Origin: an uncultured Chlamydiae bacterium
GTDB taxonomy: Bacteria; Chlamydiota; Chlamydiia; Chlamydiales; Rhabdochlamydiaceae
Direction of reading: 5' to 3'
Assembly: GCA_903867585.1 (NCBI GenBank)
Contig: CAIPRZ010000057.1
Span: 1 to 21,494, forward strand
DNA length: 21,494 nt
Each line of letters opens with the position of its first letter. Within the stretch, counting starts at the first letter, position 1. Positions 14,512 to 21,494 of this stretch are shown piece after piece. The notes under the pieces were generated by a model. It was not told the origin of the DNA and did no database searches. It worked only from the letters and a program-made list of their open reading frames with translations. The translations under genes and the position numbers were made by a program.

Positions 14512-15824
14512 GATTTCACACGACCTTGACCGATCCCAATATAATCAAGATCAAAAGGTTCAAGTATTTGATGGTTAAACTGATTTCTTCCGTCGAAAAA
14601 AGCTTTTCCTTTCATATTACTTTTAAGTTTTTTGAAATCAACGCTTCTAAATTGTTTCCACTCTGTTAAAAGAGCCACACAATCAGCTCCATGAGCTGTC
14701 ATATAAGGATCTTGGCAAAATTCGATTTGCGGAAATTTTTCTTTGACCTGTGGCATGCAGATGGGATCATAAGCTCTTATCTTAGCGCCAGCATTAAGTA
14801 GTCCCTCGATGATTTCAAGTGACGGGGCTTCACGAATATCATCGGTATCGGGTTTAAAAGATAACCCCCAGATAGCCACGACTTTTCCTTCCATTTGATG
14901 GTTGAAATAAGAAATAATTTTTTCACAAAGCACTGTTTTTTGTTTTTGATTAACTTCATAAACCGCTTCAAGAATTTTACAAGGGGAGTCTTGATCTTTA
15001 GCAAGTTCTATTAAAGCTCTTATGTCTTTTGGAAAACAGGAACCACCCCATCCAATACCAGCGTAGAGGAAATGGTATCCAATGCGAGAATCAGATCCCA
15101 TGCCAACTCTTACAGCATTGATATTAGCCCCAATTTTTTCACACGTTTTAGAAAGTTCATTCATAAAAGAGATGCGGGTGGCGAGCATGGCATTAGAAGC
15201 ATATTTTGTCATTTCCGCCGATGTGGGATCCATTTCAATGATACGATCGTGGTTATGGGTAAAAGGGGCGTATAAAGATCTTAACTCTTTGAGAGCACTT
15301 TTAGAGTTTGAACCTATTATAATACGATCAGGCTTCATACAATCAGCAACTGCAGATCCCTCTTTTAGAAATTCAGGATTAGAAACAAAAACAACGCTTC
15401 TACCTTGAGCTGTGTATTTACTACTCATCTTTTCTAGAGTTTCAATCGTCCCAGGAGGGGTCGTTGATTTAATTACAATGATCAGGGAATTTCTTGAATT
15501 TGCAAGAATAGATTCTAGGGCCTGGTAGACATGGGTTAAATCGCATTTGCCATCAGGGGCCGAAGGGGTAGGTACTGCAATAAAAAATAGGGAGCAGCTT
15601 GGATCAAGCTGGGTATAATTATCTTTGAAATAAAGGCGCGAATCTAAATGGTTTCGTTCAACAATGGTATCAAGTCCTGGCTCATAAAAAGGTAATACCC
15701 CAATTTTTAAGAGCTGAATTTTTTTACTATTAATATCAATACAATCTACCTGATGACCAACTTCTGCAAAACAAGCTCCTGTAACTAATCCTACATATCC
15801 AGTTCCGATGATGGTAATTTTCAT
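14490..15824 (-). CDS. UDP-glucose 6-dehydrogenase family protein
   Basis: A 444-residue protein with the NAD Rossmann motif GTGYVGLVTGACFAEVGH at 7-24, the KSTTPPGT loop (119-126), FVSNPEFLKEG (147-156), the K-x3-N of EMTKYASNAML, and the catalytic block GIGWGGSCFPKDIRAL with Cys263. The C-terminal domain starts with the VAIWGLSFKPDTDDIREAPS block. Members oxidise UDP-glucose to UDP-glucuronate in two NAD-dependent steps; related UDP-sugar dehydrogenases use UDP-ManNAc, but the GxGYVGL/EFLKEG pattern fits UDP-glucose. Product would feed uronic acid sugars of surface glycans. It overlaps lolD by four bases and no glycosyltransferase lies beside it. Confidence 0.9.
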   Translation of the reverse strand: MKITIIGTGYVGLVTGACFAEVGHQVDCIDINSKKIQLLKIGVLPFYEPGLDTIVERNHLDSRLYFKDNYTQLDPSCSLFFIAVPTPSAPDGKCDLTHVYQALESILANSRNSLIIVIKSTTPPGTIETLEKMSSKYTAQGRSVVFVSNPEFLKEGSAVADCMKPDRIIIGSNSKSALKELRSLYAPFTHNHDRIIEMDPTSAEMTKYASNAMLATRISFMNELSKTCEKIGANINAVRVGMGSDSRIGYHFLYAGIGWGGSCFPKDIRALIELAKDQDSPCKILEAVYEVNQKQKTVLCEKIISYFNHQMEGKVVAIWGLSFKPDTDDIREAPSLEIIEGLLNAGAKIRAYDPICMPQVKEKFPQIEFCQDPYMTAHGADCVALLTEWKQFRSVDFKKLKSNMKGKAFFDGRNQFNHQILEPFDLDYIGIGQGRVKSCVEYSV

Positions 15825-16465
15825 AAGTACTCTTTTAGCTTTCCGTCTTTTAGATGTAAGATCCGATCACATTTTTTGGCCAGTTCTAAATCATGTGTCA
15901 CAATAATTAAGGAAGTTTGTCCTTGTTTTACCCTTTCAAGTAAAAGTTGTTCAATTTGCAAAGCTTGGGTTTGATCAAGGCTTCCTGTCGGCTCATCAGC
16001 TAGGACAAGTTTTGGTTGGTGCATCAAAGCGCGTGCAATGGCAAGTCTTTGCTTCTCACCACCAGATAAATATCTAGCCATCGTAGCTGCATGAGTTTTT
16101 AAATTCACCTTATCAAGGTGTTCTAATAATCCCTCTTTGGTGTAAGAGGTGCCTCTAATTAAACTAGCTATTTTAAGATTGTCTAAAACAGAAAAATCTT
16201 CAAGCACATTGAAATTTTGAAATATAAATCCCATAGAATTTTTTCTGATCTTTTCGCTACTAGAAGGCTCTATTTTTTGATTATCCATAAATAGCTCTCC
16301 AGAATCGGGATTTTCTAAGGAACCTAAAATATGAAGCAGCGTGCTTTTACCCTCACCCGATCGTCCGATGATGGCGCAGGAGAAACCCTTTTCTAAAGTG
16401 AAGTCAATTTCATTCAATAATGGATTAGTTCCGAAAGACTTGGAGATTTTACACGCCTTTAACAT
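15821..16465 (-). CDS. lolD: Lipoprotein-releasing ABC transporter ATPase LolD
   Basis: A 214-residue ABC ATPase of LolD/MacB/FtsE type. Walker A is GRSGEGKST (34-42), the Q-loop Gln is 83, the signature is LSGGEKQR (133-140), and Walker B is LVLADEPTGSLD (153-164). LolD drives the LolCE membrane partner to extract lipoproteins from the inner membrane for delivery to LolA. The neighbouring permease, joined by a one-base overlap, supports LolD over other LolD-like ABC ATPases. Overlaps ugd by four bases. Confidence 0.9.
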   Translation of the reverse strand: MLKACKISKSFGTNPLLNEIDFTLEKGFSCAIIGRSGEGKSTLLHILGSLENPDSGELFMDNQKIEPSSSEKIRKNSMGFIFQNFNVLEDFSVLDNLKIASLIRGTSYTKEGLLEHLDKVNLKTHAATMARYLSGGEKQRLAIARALMHQPKLVLADEPTGSLDQTQALQIEQLLLERVKQGQTSLIIVTHDLELAKKCDRILHLKDGKLKEYL

Positions 16466-18420
16466 TAACGGGGCTCCTTGAGAAATTCAGCGCAGGTTTT
16501 TTTTCTAAATTTACCAGTCGCAAATCCTGCCGCTAAAGCACATAGAAGTGGGACAAGAGCACAAAGAATCAAAATAAGCGAAGGCTCAATATGTACATGA
16601 TGAGCGATGCCGTAAAACTGTGATAAATTCATGGATTGTCCCATACATAAACTCAAAGCTTTAAGTATAGGTTGTATAAAATGCAAAGTTAAAAATGCTA
16701 AAATATAAGCGATTAGCGTGCTTATTAAACCGAGGAAAATCCCTGCAAACATAAAGATCTTTCTAATACTTTGATAGGAGGCGCCTAAAGAGCGGATAAT
16801 AGCCATTTCATGGCTTTTATCGCGAACAAGAAGCTGCATTAAAAAACTCACATTGCTTAAGGCCACCATAAAGATGATAAAAGCCACTAGGAAAAAAATC
16901 AGTTTGTCAGAACCAAATTGTTCCAAGATCTCTTTAACAAAAGGATACTCATTATAGGTTTGGATTTCAAAATAGCTATCAATATCAGCAAGAACTAAAG
17001 CTTCTTGAAGCGATGCTTGAATCGATGTCGCCTCTTTAAAAGAGGGGGTGAAAATTAAAAAGCCATTAGTTTCACCCGGATCAAGGGCATAGGTAGTAGC
17101 GCTTGTGCCGATTAATTCAATCAAATCGCGTGAGGCTAATAGCACTTTAGCTCCAACAGAAAATAGGCCCGGATCGTAAAAACCTGCAACAAGAATGGGG
17201 GTTTTCATTTCCTGAAAACCGGAGACAGTTTTTGCCCCATAAGATAAAAAGCCTTTATCTCCAATTTTAGCCCCTTGCTCTTTAAAGCTTTTAGGAACAA
17301 GAACTGGATGAGGAGTTTGGGAGCTAGCTTTAGCTAAGATCTCTTGAATTTGTGGGATGACCGATTTTTTGGTTTTGAATTTAGAAACCGAGAAATCCTG
17401 GGCTGAGAGCTCAAAAAAATAGGTTTGATCGGCAAGCTGGCCTTTAAACAAGAATTTGCGCCCATGGTCTGTGGACTTTATGGCTTCAAGTTCAAGTTTA
17501 TCCACCGAACCTAAATACAATTGATTATCAGATAAAAGCTGCCCTTCAAAGGTCTTTGTTTTTTTATTGAAGAGCCCTTTTTTTATATGAGGATTTTTAA
17601 CTAAAGAGGTATCAAGTCCTGGAACAACCATAACTTTTTTTACTTTGCCTTCTGCATTGATCTCTGCAAAAGCTTCTAAAACACCATCTTTTGACGAAAA
17701 GTTTTTAGGTAGGGGGAGTTTAAAAGGCTCTATAGATATCGATTGAATATCGATATGTCTTAAAATCTCATCGCTCTTCCAAAGATAGGGCTCAAGACTT
17801 GTGTTTTTTAAAAGGTGATTAAGATCTAAAACATCCCAAGTTTCGATTAGACGGCCCTGATCTAGGGTGTCGTTAGAGTAGCTAGTCAGATACAGAATTT
17901 GATTTAAGGTCTGATTTTGGCCCTCTTTTTTTAGGTTTAAATGAAGAGCTCCAGCAGCTAAAGCATATTCTTGAAAGCGGATTTTTTTTTGTGCCTTATA
18001 CCTGTTTAAAACAAGCTCTAGTCTTTTAACAGGATCAATAAGCTGCCCTTGGCTATCTCGATGCGGCATGGGGAGGTGAGCGATGTTTTGATCAATTTCA
18101 GGATTAAAAGGATCTGAGAGGGGGGATTCGAGTTTATCTTTAAGGGTTTTTAAGCGGTAGTTAGAGGCTTCAGCGTGTTGGTCAATTTGGTAATAGTAGG
18201 AGCTGAAATAATTTTTTGTCGGCTTAATTCGTATAGGGGCGCTTAAGGCTGTCATTTTGCTTAGCCACTGCGATTCAATGCTTTTAGTAATGGATAAAAA
18301 CACCATTAATAACCATAAAACAATTGCAATAACAAAGGTGGCAAAAACTCCAACAAAAGAGAGAGTTTTATGTTTTTTATTAGGAAGGAGATACCGAAGA
18401 GCAATAGAGAATTCAAACAT
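16465..18420 (-). CDS. lolE: Lipoprotein-releasing permease, LolC/LolE family
   Basis: ATG 18420, beginning MFEFSIALRYLLP, is preferred over upstream in-frame ATGs at 18432 and 18444 because LolC/E homologues start at this block; the protein is then 651 residues (659 from 18444). One N-terminal membrane helix (about 28-52 of the long form) is followed by a long extracytoplasmic domain (to about 510) and three C-terminal helices (515-535, 563-585, 620-641). RDKSHEMAIIRSLGAS at 536-551 is the coupling-helix motif of MacB/LolE permeases. It extracts lipoproteins for LolA with LolD. At about 460 residues the periplasmic domain is much larger than that of E. coli LolC/E. A single LolC/E gene presumably forms a homodimer. 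Confidence 0.88.
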   Translation of the reverse strand: MFEFSIALRYLLPNKKHKTLSFVGVFATFVIAIVLWLLMVFLSITKSIESQWLSKMTALSAPIRIKPTKNYFSSYYYQIDQHAEASNYRLKTLKDKLESPLSDPFNPEIDQNIAHLPMPHRDSQGQLIDPVKRLELVLNRYKAQKKIRFQEYALAAGALHLNLKKEGQNQTLNQILYLTSYSNDTLDQGRLIETWDVLDLNHLLKNTSLEPYLWKSDEILRHIDIQSISIEPFKLPLPKNFSSKDGVLEAFAEINAEGKVKKVMVVPGLDTSLVKNPHIKKGLFNKKTKTFEGQLLSDNQLYLGSVDKLELEAIKSTDHGRKFLFKGQLADQTYFFELSAQDFSVSKFKTKKSVIPQIQEILAKASSQTPHPVLVPKSFKEQGAKIGDKGFLSYGAKTVSGFQEMKTPILVAGFYDPGLFSVGAKVLLASRDLIELIGTSATTYALDPGETNGFLIFTPSFKEATSIQASLQEALVLADIDSYFEIQTYNEYPFVKEILEQFGSDKLIFFLVAFIIFMVALSNVSFLMQLLVRDKSHEMAIIRSLGASYQSIRKIFMFAGIFLGLISTLIAYILAFLTLHFIQPILKALSLCMGQSMNLSQFYGIAHHVHIEPSLILILCALVPLLCALAAGFATGKFRKKTCAEFLKEPR

Positions 18421-18441
18421 ATTTGGGATCATAGCCCAAAT
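18421..18441 (-). promoter_or_regulatory. Inverted repeat at the lolE translation start
   Basis: A perfect 7-bp stem ATTTGGG/CCCAAAT (18421-18427 with 18435-18441) with a 7-base loop containing the upstream in-frame ATG lies directly before ATG 18420. It could mask or expose lolE translation initiation, but it is also compatible with chance. Confidence 0.35.
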
Positions 18442-18470
18442 CATTTAAATTCTCTAGATAGAAAAAGCTG

Positions 18471-18629
18471 TTATTTAGCTTCTTTAAAGATGACGTGTTT
18501 TTTTAGTTTTTTGTCGTATTTTTTTAGCTCAATACGTTCTGTCACGTTACGTTTATTTTTGGTTGTCCAATAAACTTCTGTGCTTTCGCTACTTTTTAAT
18601 TTAATGTTTTCCCTTGCGCCTTTAGCCAT
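18471..18629 (-). CDS. rpmG: 50S ribosomal protein L33
   Basis: A 52-residue protein starting MAKGARENIKLKSSESTEVY with WTTKNKRNVTERIELKKYDK following, the L33 pattern. It contains no Cys, so it is the zinc-free form. A GAGG Shine-Dalgarno lies six bases upstream, and a promoter candidate farther up. As in Chlamydia, it precedes lolE and lolD. It is the first gene of the long minus-strand operon, about 40 bases from lolE. Confidence 0.95.
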   Translation of the reverse strand: MAKGARENIKLKSSESTEVYWTTKNKRNVTERIELKKYDKKLKKHVIFKEAK

Positions 18630-18656
18630 ATTACCTCAAGTCTTGAAAAGACACTT

Positions 18657-18686
18657 ATATTAGCCTTTAGGGGTACTTTACTTCAA
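18657..18686 (-). promoter_or_regulatory. Candidate promoter of the rpmG-lolE-lolD-ugd operon
   Basis: TTGAAG (18681-18686) and TAATAT (18657-18662) with an 18-base spacer on the minus strand, in the divergent intergenic region, about 27 bases before rpmG. Matches are moderate. Confidence 0.4.
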
Positions 18687-18745
18687 GTAGGGATACTGGC
18701 TGTTTTTTTAGCATGTTGTTAAGATTTAATAAAGATAAAATAACT

Positions 18746-18774
18746 TTATTTAAAACATTTTTTTATAGTATAAT
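18746..18774 (+). promoter_or_regulatory. Candidate promoter of the plus-strand accessory cluster
   Basis: A perfect TATAAT (18769-18774) with a 17-base spacer from a weak TTATTT (18746-18751). The start codon follows about 31 bases downstream and has no strong Shine-Dalgarno. The two divergent promoters share the 18630-18805 spacer. Confidence 0.5.
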
Positions 18775-18805
18775 CGATTCTAAATAAAACAATAAATGTG
18801 GTGTT

Positions 18806-20020
18806 ATGAAAACAACTTTTAATATTTCACACGAACAGCTTTATAATCTTTATATTCCTCTTCATTCAGCTCTTAATGGGTACGCTGCGGCCTTAAAAAG
18901 GGCAGATGATCGCTACCTTGATTCGTCTAAATCAGTGATTGCTAGGGTGATTCAAATAGCAGAAAAAGCCTTTGTATCTATCGAGCATTTGGCCCATATT
19001 GCCTTTAAAGCCATTACTTCAACTTTTTTTATTTGGTCAAATCTTGAGCATATAAAAAACTGGGAAAAAAGGGGTTGTGATGAAGATATATCTTTACTAA
19101 CTGATAGTCAACAAGTTGAAGTTAGAGGTCGAATTGAGGCAGACGTTGAAAAATTGATGCCTGAGGATTCAAAAGAAGCTAAAAATGCTGCTATTAACCA
19201 GATTTTAACTTATTATGCACGCGGTTATAAGATCTATGGTCCTATGGTAAGATTATGGGTGGAACACCTTTTTGAAAAGGCTAATAAAGAGAATAAATCG
19301 ATTGTTTTTATGGCTCGAGACGGTATCGCCCCTTTTCATGTGGCTCAAGAATTAATCAAGAACCCCGAATTTCAGTCGAAATACCCAAATCTTACACCGG
19401 ATCGGTTATCGCTTGTTTATTTATCTAGAAAGGTAATAGCTTGGGCTTCAGAGACTTGCGAAGAAAATAAAAAAATAGCTACTCGTTATCTTGACCAAGA
19501 AATACCCAACACAACCGGTCCTGAAGGACTACTTTTTGTTGACATCGGATTCATGGGCTCTATGATTGATAAAATCAAAGACTTGATGTCCAAATCCCAC
19601 CATGCTGGAAAAGCCTGCGATTTTGAGTATTTAATCTCCCATACCAAAAAAGCCTCAGGTTTTTTAGGAGATCTTAAGGATCCCTTAAAAGATATCGAAT
19701 CTGCTGGCCTAAATCCTGCGGTTCATTGGTTAGAGGACTCCCATCAAGGGATTCAAAAAAGCCCTAAAACACTTATTGAGGTTGAAGGTCGTATTGTACC
19801 CGACACAATAGCTCGTCATGAAGAATGTACTAAGGATCCTTTGCAAAAACTTTTAAGGAAATTTGCTTCTATTGGTTGTGAAGAGGGGGCCTCTGAATTA
19901 GTTTTAGCAGTTAACGAACATGACAGATTTAATGAAAAAAAATCTCACATGGTCCGTTTTGAGGATACATTAAAAAAGATAAAAAATCTTGAATTACCAA
20001 TTTTTATTGAACATAGCTAA
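18806..20020 (+). CDS. Protein with FMARDG/VDIG motifs resembling HAD-like COG5610 proteins
   Basis: A 404-residue protein. Residues 1-85 are helical, with a hydrophobic stretch near 62-78. The core has VFMARDG (167-173), YLSRK (205-209), FVDIGFMGSM (244-253) and HWLEDSHQGIQKSP (307-320). Bacterial proteins of the COG5610 type, usually annotated as HAD-superfamily hydrolase-like and found near polysaccharide genes, share this order (RDG, then a Ser-Arg block, then VDIGW-G-Q, then a Leu-Glu block). A single Asp at 172 in the RDG block could be the HAD-type acidic residue; the DxD HAD nucleophile pair is absent. Start codon ATG 18806 has no strong Shine-Dalgarno. First gene of the plus-strand cluster. 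Function and substrate are unknown. Confidence 0.55.
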   Translation: MKTTFNISHEQLYNLYIPLHSALNGYAAALKRADDRYLDSSKSVIARVIQIAEKAFVSIEHLAHIAFKAITSTFFIWSNLEHIKNWEKRGCDEDISLLTDSQQVEVRGRIEADVEKLMPEDSKEAKNAAINQILTYYARGYKIYGPMVRLWVEHLFEKANKENKSIVFMARDGIAPFHVAQELIKNPEFQSKYPNLTPDRLSLVYLSRKVIAWASETCEENKKIATRYLDQEIPNTTGPEGLLFVDIGFMGSMIDKIKDLMSKSHHAGKACDFEYLISHTKKASGFLGDLKDPLKDIESAGLNPAVHWLEDSHQGIQKSPKTLIEVEGRIVPDTIARHEECTKDPLQKLLRKFASIGCEEGASELVLAVNEHDRFNEKKSHMVRFEDTLKKIKNLELPIFIEHS

Positions 20021-20031
20021 AGGTAAATAAA

Positions 20032-21330
20032 ATGATTAATCCTGTCTCAGCAAAAAGCTATGATATAGTGCAGTTAGTTAATCAATATGTAAGTGCCATA
20101 GCCCATATTTTCAATAGCGCTATTCAGTTTCTTTCCCGACAAATTTTTCGTCCAGAACCTGGTTTTAGGTTTTATCGAAACAGTTTTTATCAAGAATTCC
20201 AATCATTAATGCAATCAAAAATCATTGATACTTCAACAGTTTTTTCTGATGAGCTTAAACTTGCAGCTATAAAATTTATCGAAAAAGCTGATAAATCAAA
20301 TTATGAAATCTTTACTAAGGTCTTAAGACAAGACCTTATAAAAGAGCCTGAAAATAAAGATCTTCAGGACCTTTGTTGTACAATTTATAAGCAAAATCTT
20401 TTTCCATCTTACCAGCGCCTTCTTGAAAATGAATTTAAAATTAAAAATCTAGACCAGGTCAAAAGTTTTTCTAAAGAAAAGTTTTTAAGTTTTTTAGATT
20501 CTCATTATAATTTTTTGGCAAATGGCTGGTTTTATAATAACCATTTAGGACCTAAATATTATGACCCTCGATTAGAGGGAGATCTTCCATCTCATCTTTA
20601 CTATCTAAATTTTAATGATCAAAAAGTAGAAGTTATAAGAACTCCCAATGCTACCTTTGACGATCACTTTTTAGGAAAAACAGTTTCTACTGTTGTCCCA
20701 GAATTTCAAAGTTTATTAAAATCTGGACAAACCCATCTTTATATCAATTTGATGGTCAGCTCTTGGGGTAGTGAAAAAAGAAGAACTGAAGCTTTGGCTA
20801 ATCTTGCAGAAAAATTTCCTAACTTTATTTTTTGTTCTTTAGATAAAGACACCTCTTTCTACTCACAATCTAAATCTTTTGCTGATGTTTCTGACGCTCA
20901 ATTATTTAAAAAATCATTTATTAATAGAATGATTGAAAATGAGAATTTTATTTTTCCTAAAAATATCGATGTAAAATCTCAGTTCTCACCCATCTTAGAG
21001 CAAATACACCAAGAATTTTTCTCTGGGAAAACCAGCCTTTCTGTTCAAGAAAGGAAAGTATTTATTGAGCTTTGTTATTCTAAGATTATAGAAATCCTTT
21101 GTGTTTCATCTCAGGCTAAGACCTTAAATATTTCTTGTAAAAGCACAGTCGATCGGGGAGCGTCTCAATTAGCTATGCTTCATGCTTTTCATAATCGCGA
21201 TAATAAAGAACTAATCGATAAAAAATTATTATCAATTTTAGCTTTCGGTCCAGCTCTTGGAAATCAAAATCGGGCGATGTTGCCTGAAAGATTTTCATCT
21301 ATGATAGCTTCTTTAAAGCATTTAATTTAG
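20032..21330 (+). CDS. Uncharacterised protein with CX5R phosphatase-type loop
   Basis: A 432-residue protein with an N-terminal amphipathic helix (residues 10-37, including HIFNSAIQFL) and a well-folded C-terminal half. The segment TLNISCKSTVDRGASQLAML (364-383) has a hydrophobic strand, then Cys369-x5-Arg375, then a helix, the arrangement of the phosphate-binding loop of protein tyrosine and phosphoinositide phosphatases (compare CKSGKDR in SopB/IpgD). Upstream HLYINLMVSSWGSEKRR and SLDKDTSFYSQ may form the rest of the fold; a general-acid Asp cannot be assigned with confidence. The upstream AAGG ribosome site lies 11 bases after the previous stop. Similarity to a known family was not checked; the call is structural inference. 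It could be a host-directed phosphatase. Confidence 0.5.
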   Translation: MINPVSAKSYDIVQLVNQYVSAIAHIFNSAIQFLSRQIFRPEPGFRFYRNSFYQEFQSLMQSKIIDTSTVFSDELKLAAIKFIEKADKSNYEIFTKVLRQDLIKEPENKDLQDLCCTIYKQNLFPSYQRLLENEFKIKNLDQVKSFSKEKFLSFLDSHYNFLANGWFYNNHLGPKYYDPRLEGDLPSHLYYLNFNDQKVEVIRTPNATFDDHFLGKTVSTVVPEFQSLLKSGQTHLYINLMVSSWGSEKRRTEALANLAEKFPNFIFCSLDKDTSFYSQSKSFADVSDAQLFKKSFINRMIENENFIFPKNIDVKSQFSPILEQIHQEFFSGKTSLSVQERKVFIELCYSKIIEILCVSSQAKTLNISCKSTVDRGASQLAMLHAFHNRDNKELIDKKLLSILAFGPALGNQNRAMLPERFSSMIASLKHLI

Positions 21331-21337
21331 GTAGTTA

Positions 21338-21494
21338 ATGATTAACGCTGTTTACAAAATCTCTTCAACAGCCCTTTATGTAGTCACCTGGCCTATTATC
21401 AAGCCTTTAGAAAAGATCGCTTCCATTTTCAATCAAGCAATTAAGGCTTGGCTACACAGTAAGTTGCTATCTTCTAATAAAAACTTAGATGTAA
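21338..21494 (+). CDS. Tandem relative of the CX5R protein (3' truncated by window end)
   Basis: ATG 21338 opens a frame of 52 codons that runs off the window. It starts seven bases after the previous stop, with AGGTAG as the ribosome site. The sequence MINAVYKISSTALYVVTWPI continues with IIKPLEKIASIFNQAIKAW. It shares the MIN start and the I-x-x-IFN-x-AI block of the preceding gene's N-terminus (SAIAHIFNSAIQF). It is therefore probably a diverged paralogue, and the shared helix may be a targeting or secretion segment. The C-terminus, including any CX5R loop, is outside the window. Confidence 0.6.
   Translation, partial: MINAVYKISSTALYVVTWPIIKPLEKIASIFNQAIKAWLHSKLLSSNKNLDV

Noticed and set aside
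18660..18720. Imperfect inverted repeat in the divergent spacer (AGCC... and ...GGCT arms).
   Set aside because: Several mismatches and no consistent symmetry around either promoter.
18796..18822. Eight-codon upstream ORF (ATG TGG TGT ...) overlapping the start of the first accessory gene.
   Set aside because: No ribosome site or conserved content is visible, and short ORFs overlapping starts in AT-rich leaders are common by chance.
1..21494. tRNA, rRNA, CRISPR, insertion sequence or phage signals.
   Set aside because: None were seen: no cloverleaf, repeat-spacer pattern, terminal inverted repeats with transposase or integrase motifs. This was a reading by eye and not a scan.

Overview
The window looks like chromosomal DNA from a non-Chlamydiaceae (environmental) member of the Chlamydiota. 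The DNA is AT-rich. It carries the short zinc-free rpmG next to lolE and lolD, a ybeY-CBS/CorC pair beside a small basic protein of the PVC (Planctomycetes-Verrucomicrobia-Chlamydiae) type, a passenger-type outer-membrane beta-barrel, and a eukaryotic-type ubiquitin-specific protease behind a double transmembrane hairpin of the kind seen in chlamydial inclusion-membrane proteins. All identifications come from reading motifs; no database search was run.

Layout. (1) 1-732, plus strand: 3' end of an autotransporter-type beta-barrel, stop codon directly abutting the convergent stop of the next gene. (2) 4820 to 733, minus strand: a compact unit of a DUF3604/PHP-like protein, Maf nucleotide pyrophosphatase and a HEAT-repeat protein. 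(3) 6799-4952, minus strand: a single-gene unit encoding a USP-family deubiquitinase with its own -10 box and a strong intrinsic terminator. (4) 8948 to 6866, minus strand: two tiny basic proteins, a hairpin, ybeY and a CBS/CorC membrane protein. (5) 18629 to 9145, minus strand: one long run of ten mostly overlapping or abutting housekeeping genes: rpmG, lolE, lolD, UDP-glucose dehydrogenase, a MreD-like membrane protein, an inositol-monophosphatase-family enzyme, folD, rnr and two tandem DUF502 proteins. (6) 18806 to the right edge, plus strand: a divergent accessory cluster of three genes. The first has RDG and DIG-type motifs recalling HAD-like proteins of the COG5610 type, the second has a CX5R phosphatase-type loop, and the third is cut by the window end but starts like the second.

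How it fits together. The long minus-strand run joins envelope lipoprotein export (LolDE), envelope precursor supply (Ugd), shape or envelope proteins (MreD-like, DUF502), one-carbon metabolism (FolD), RNA decay (RNase R) and translation (L33). The USP protease and the divergent CX5R cluster are the host-interaction candidates. The most interesting items are the membrane-anchored deubiquitinase, the CX5R protein with its tandem relative, the DUF3604 protein that has lost PHP metal ligands, and an Asp in place of the third zinc-ligand His in YbeY.
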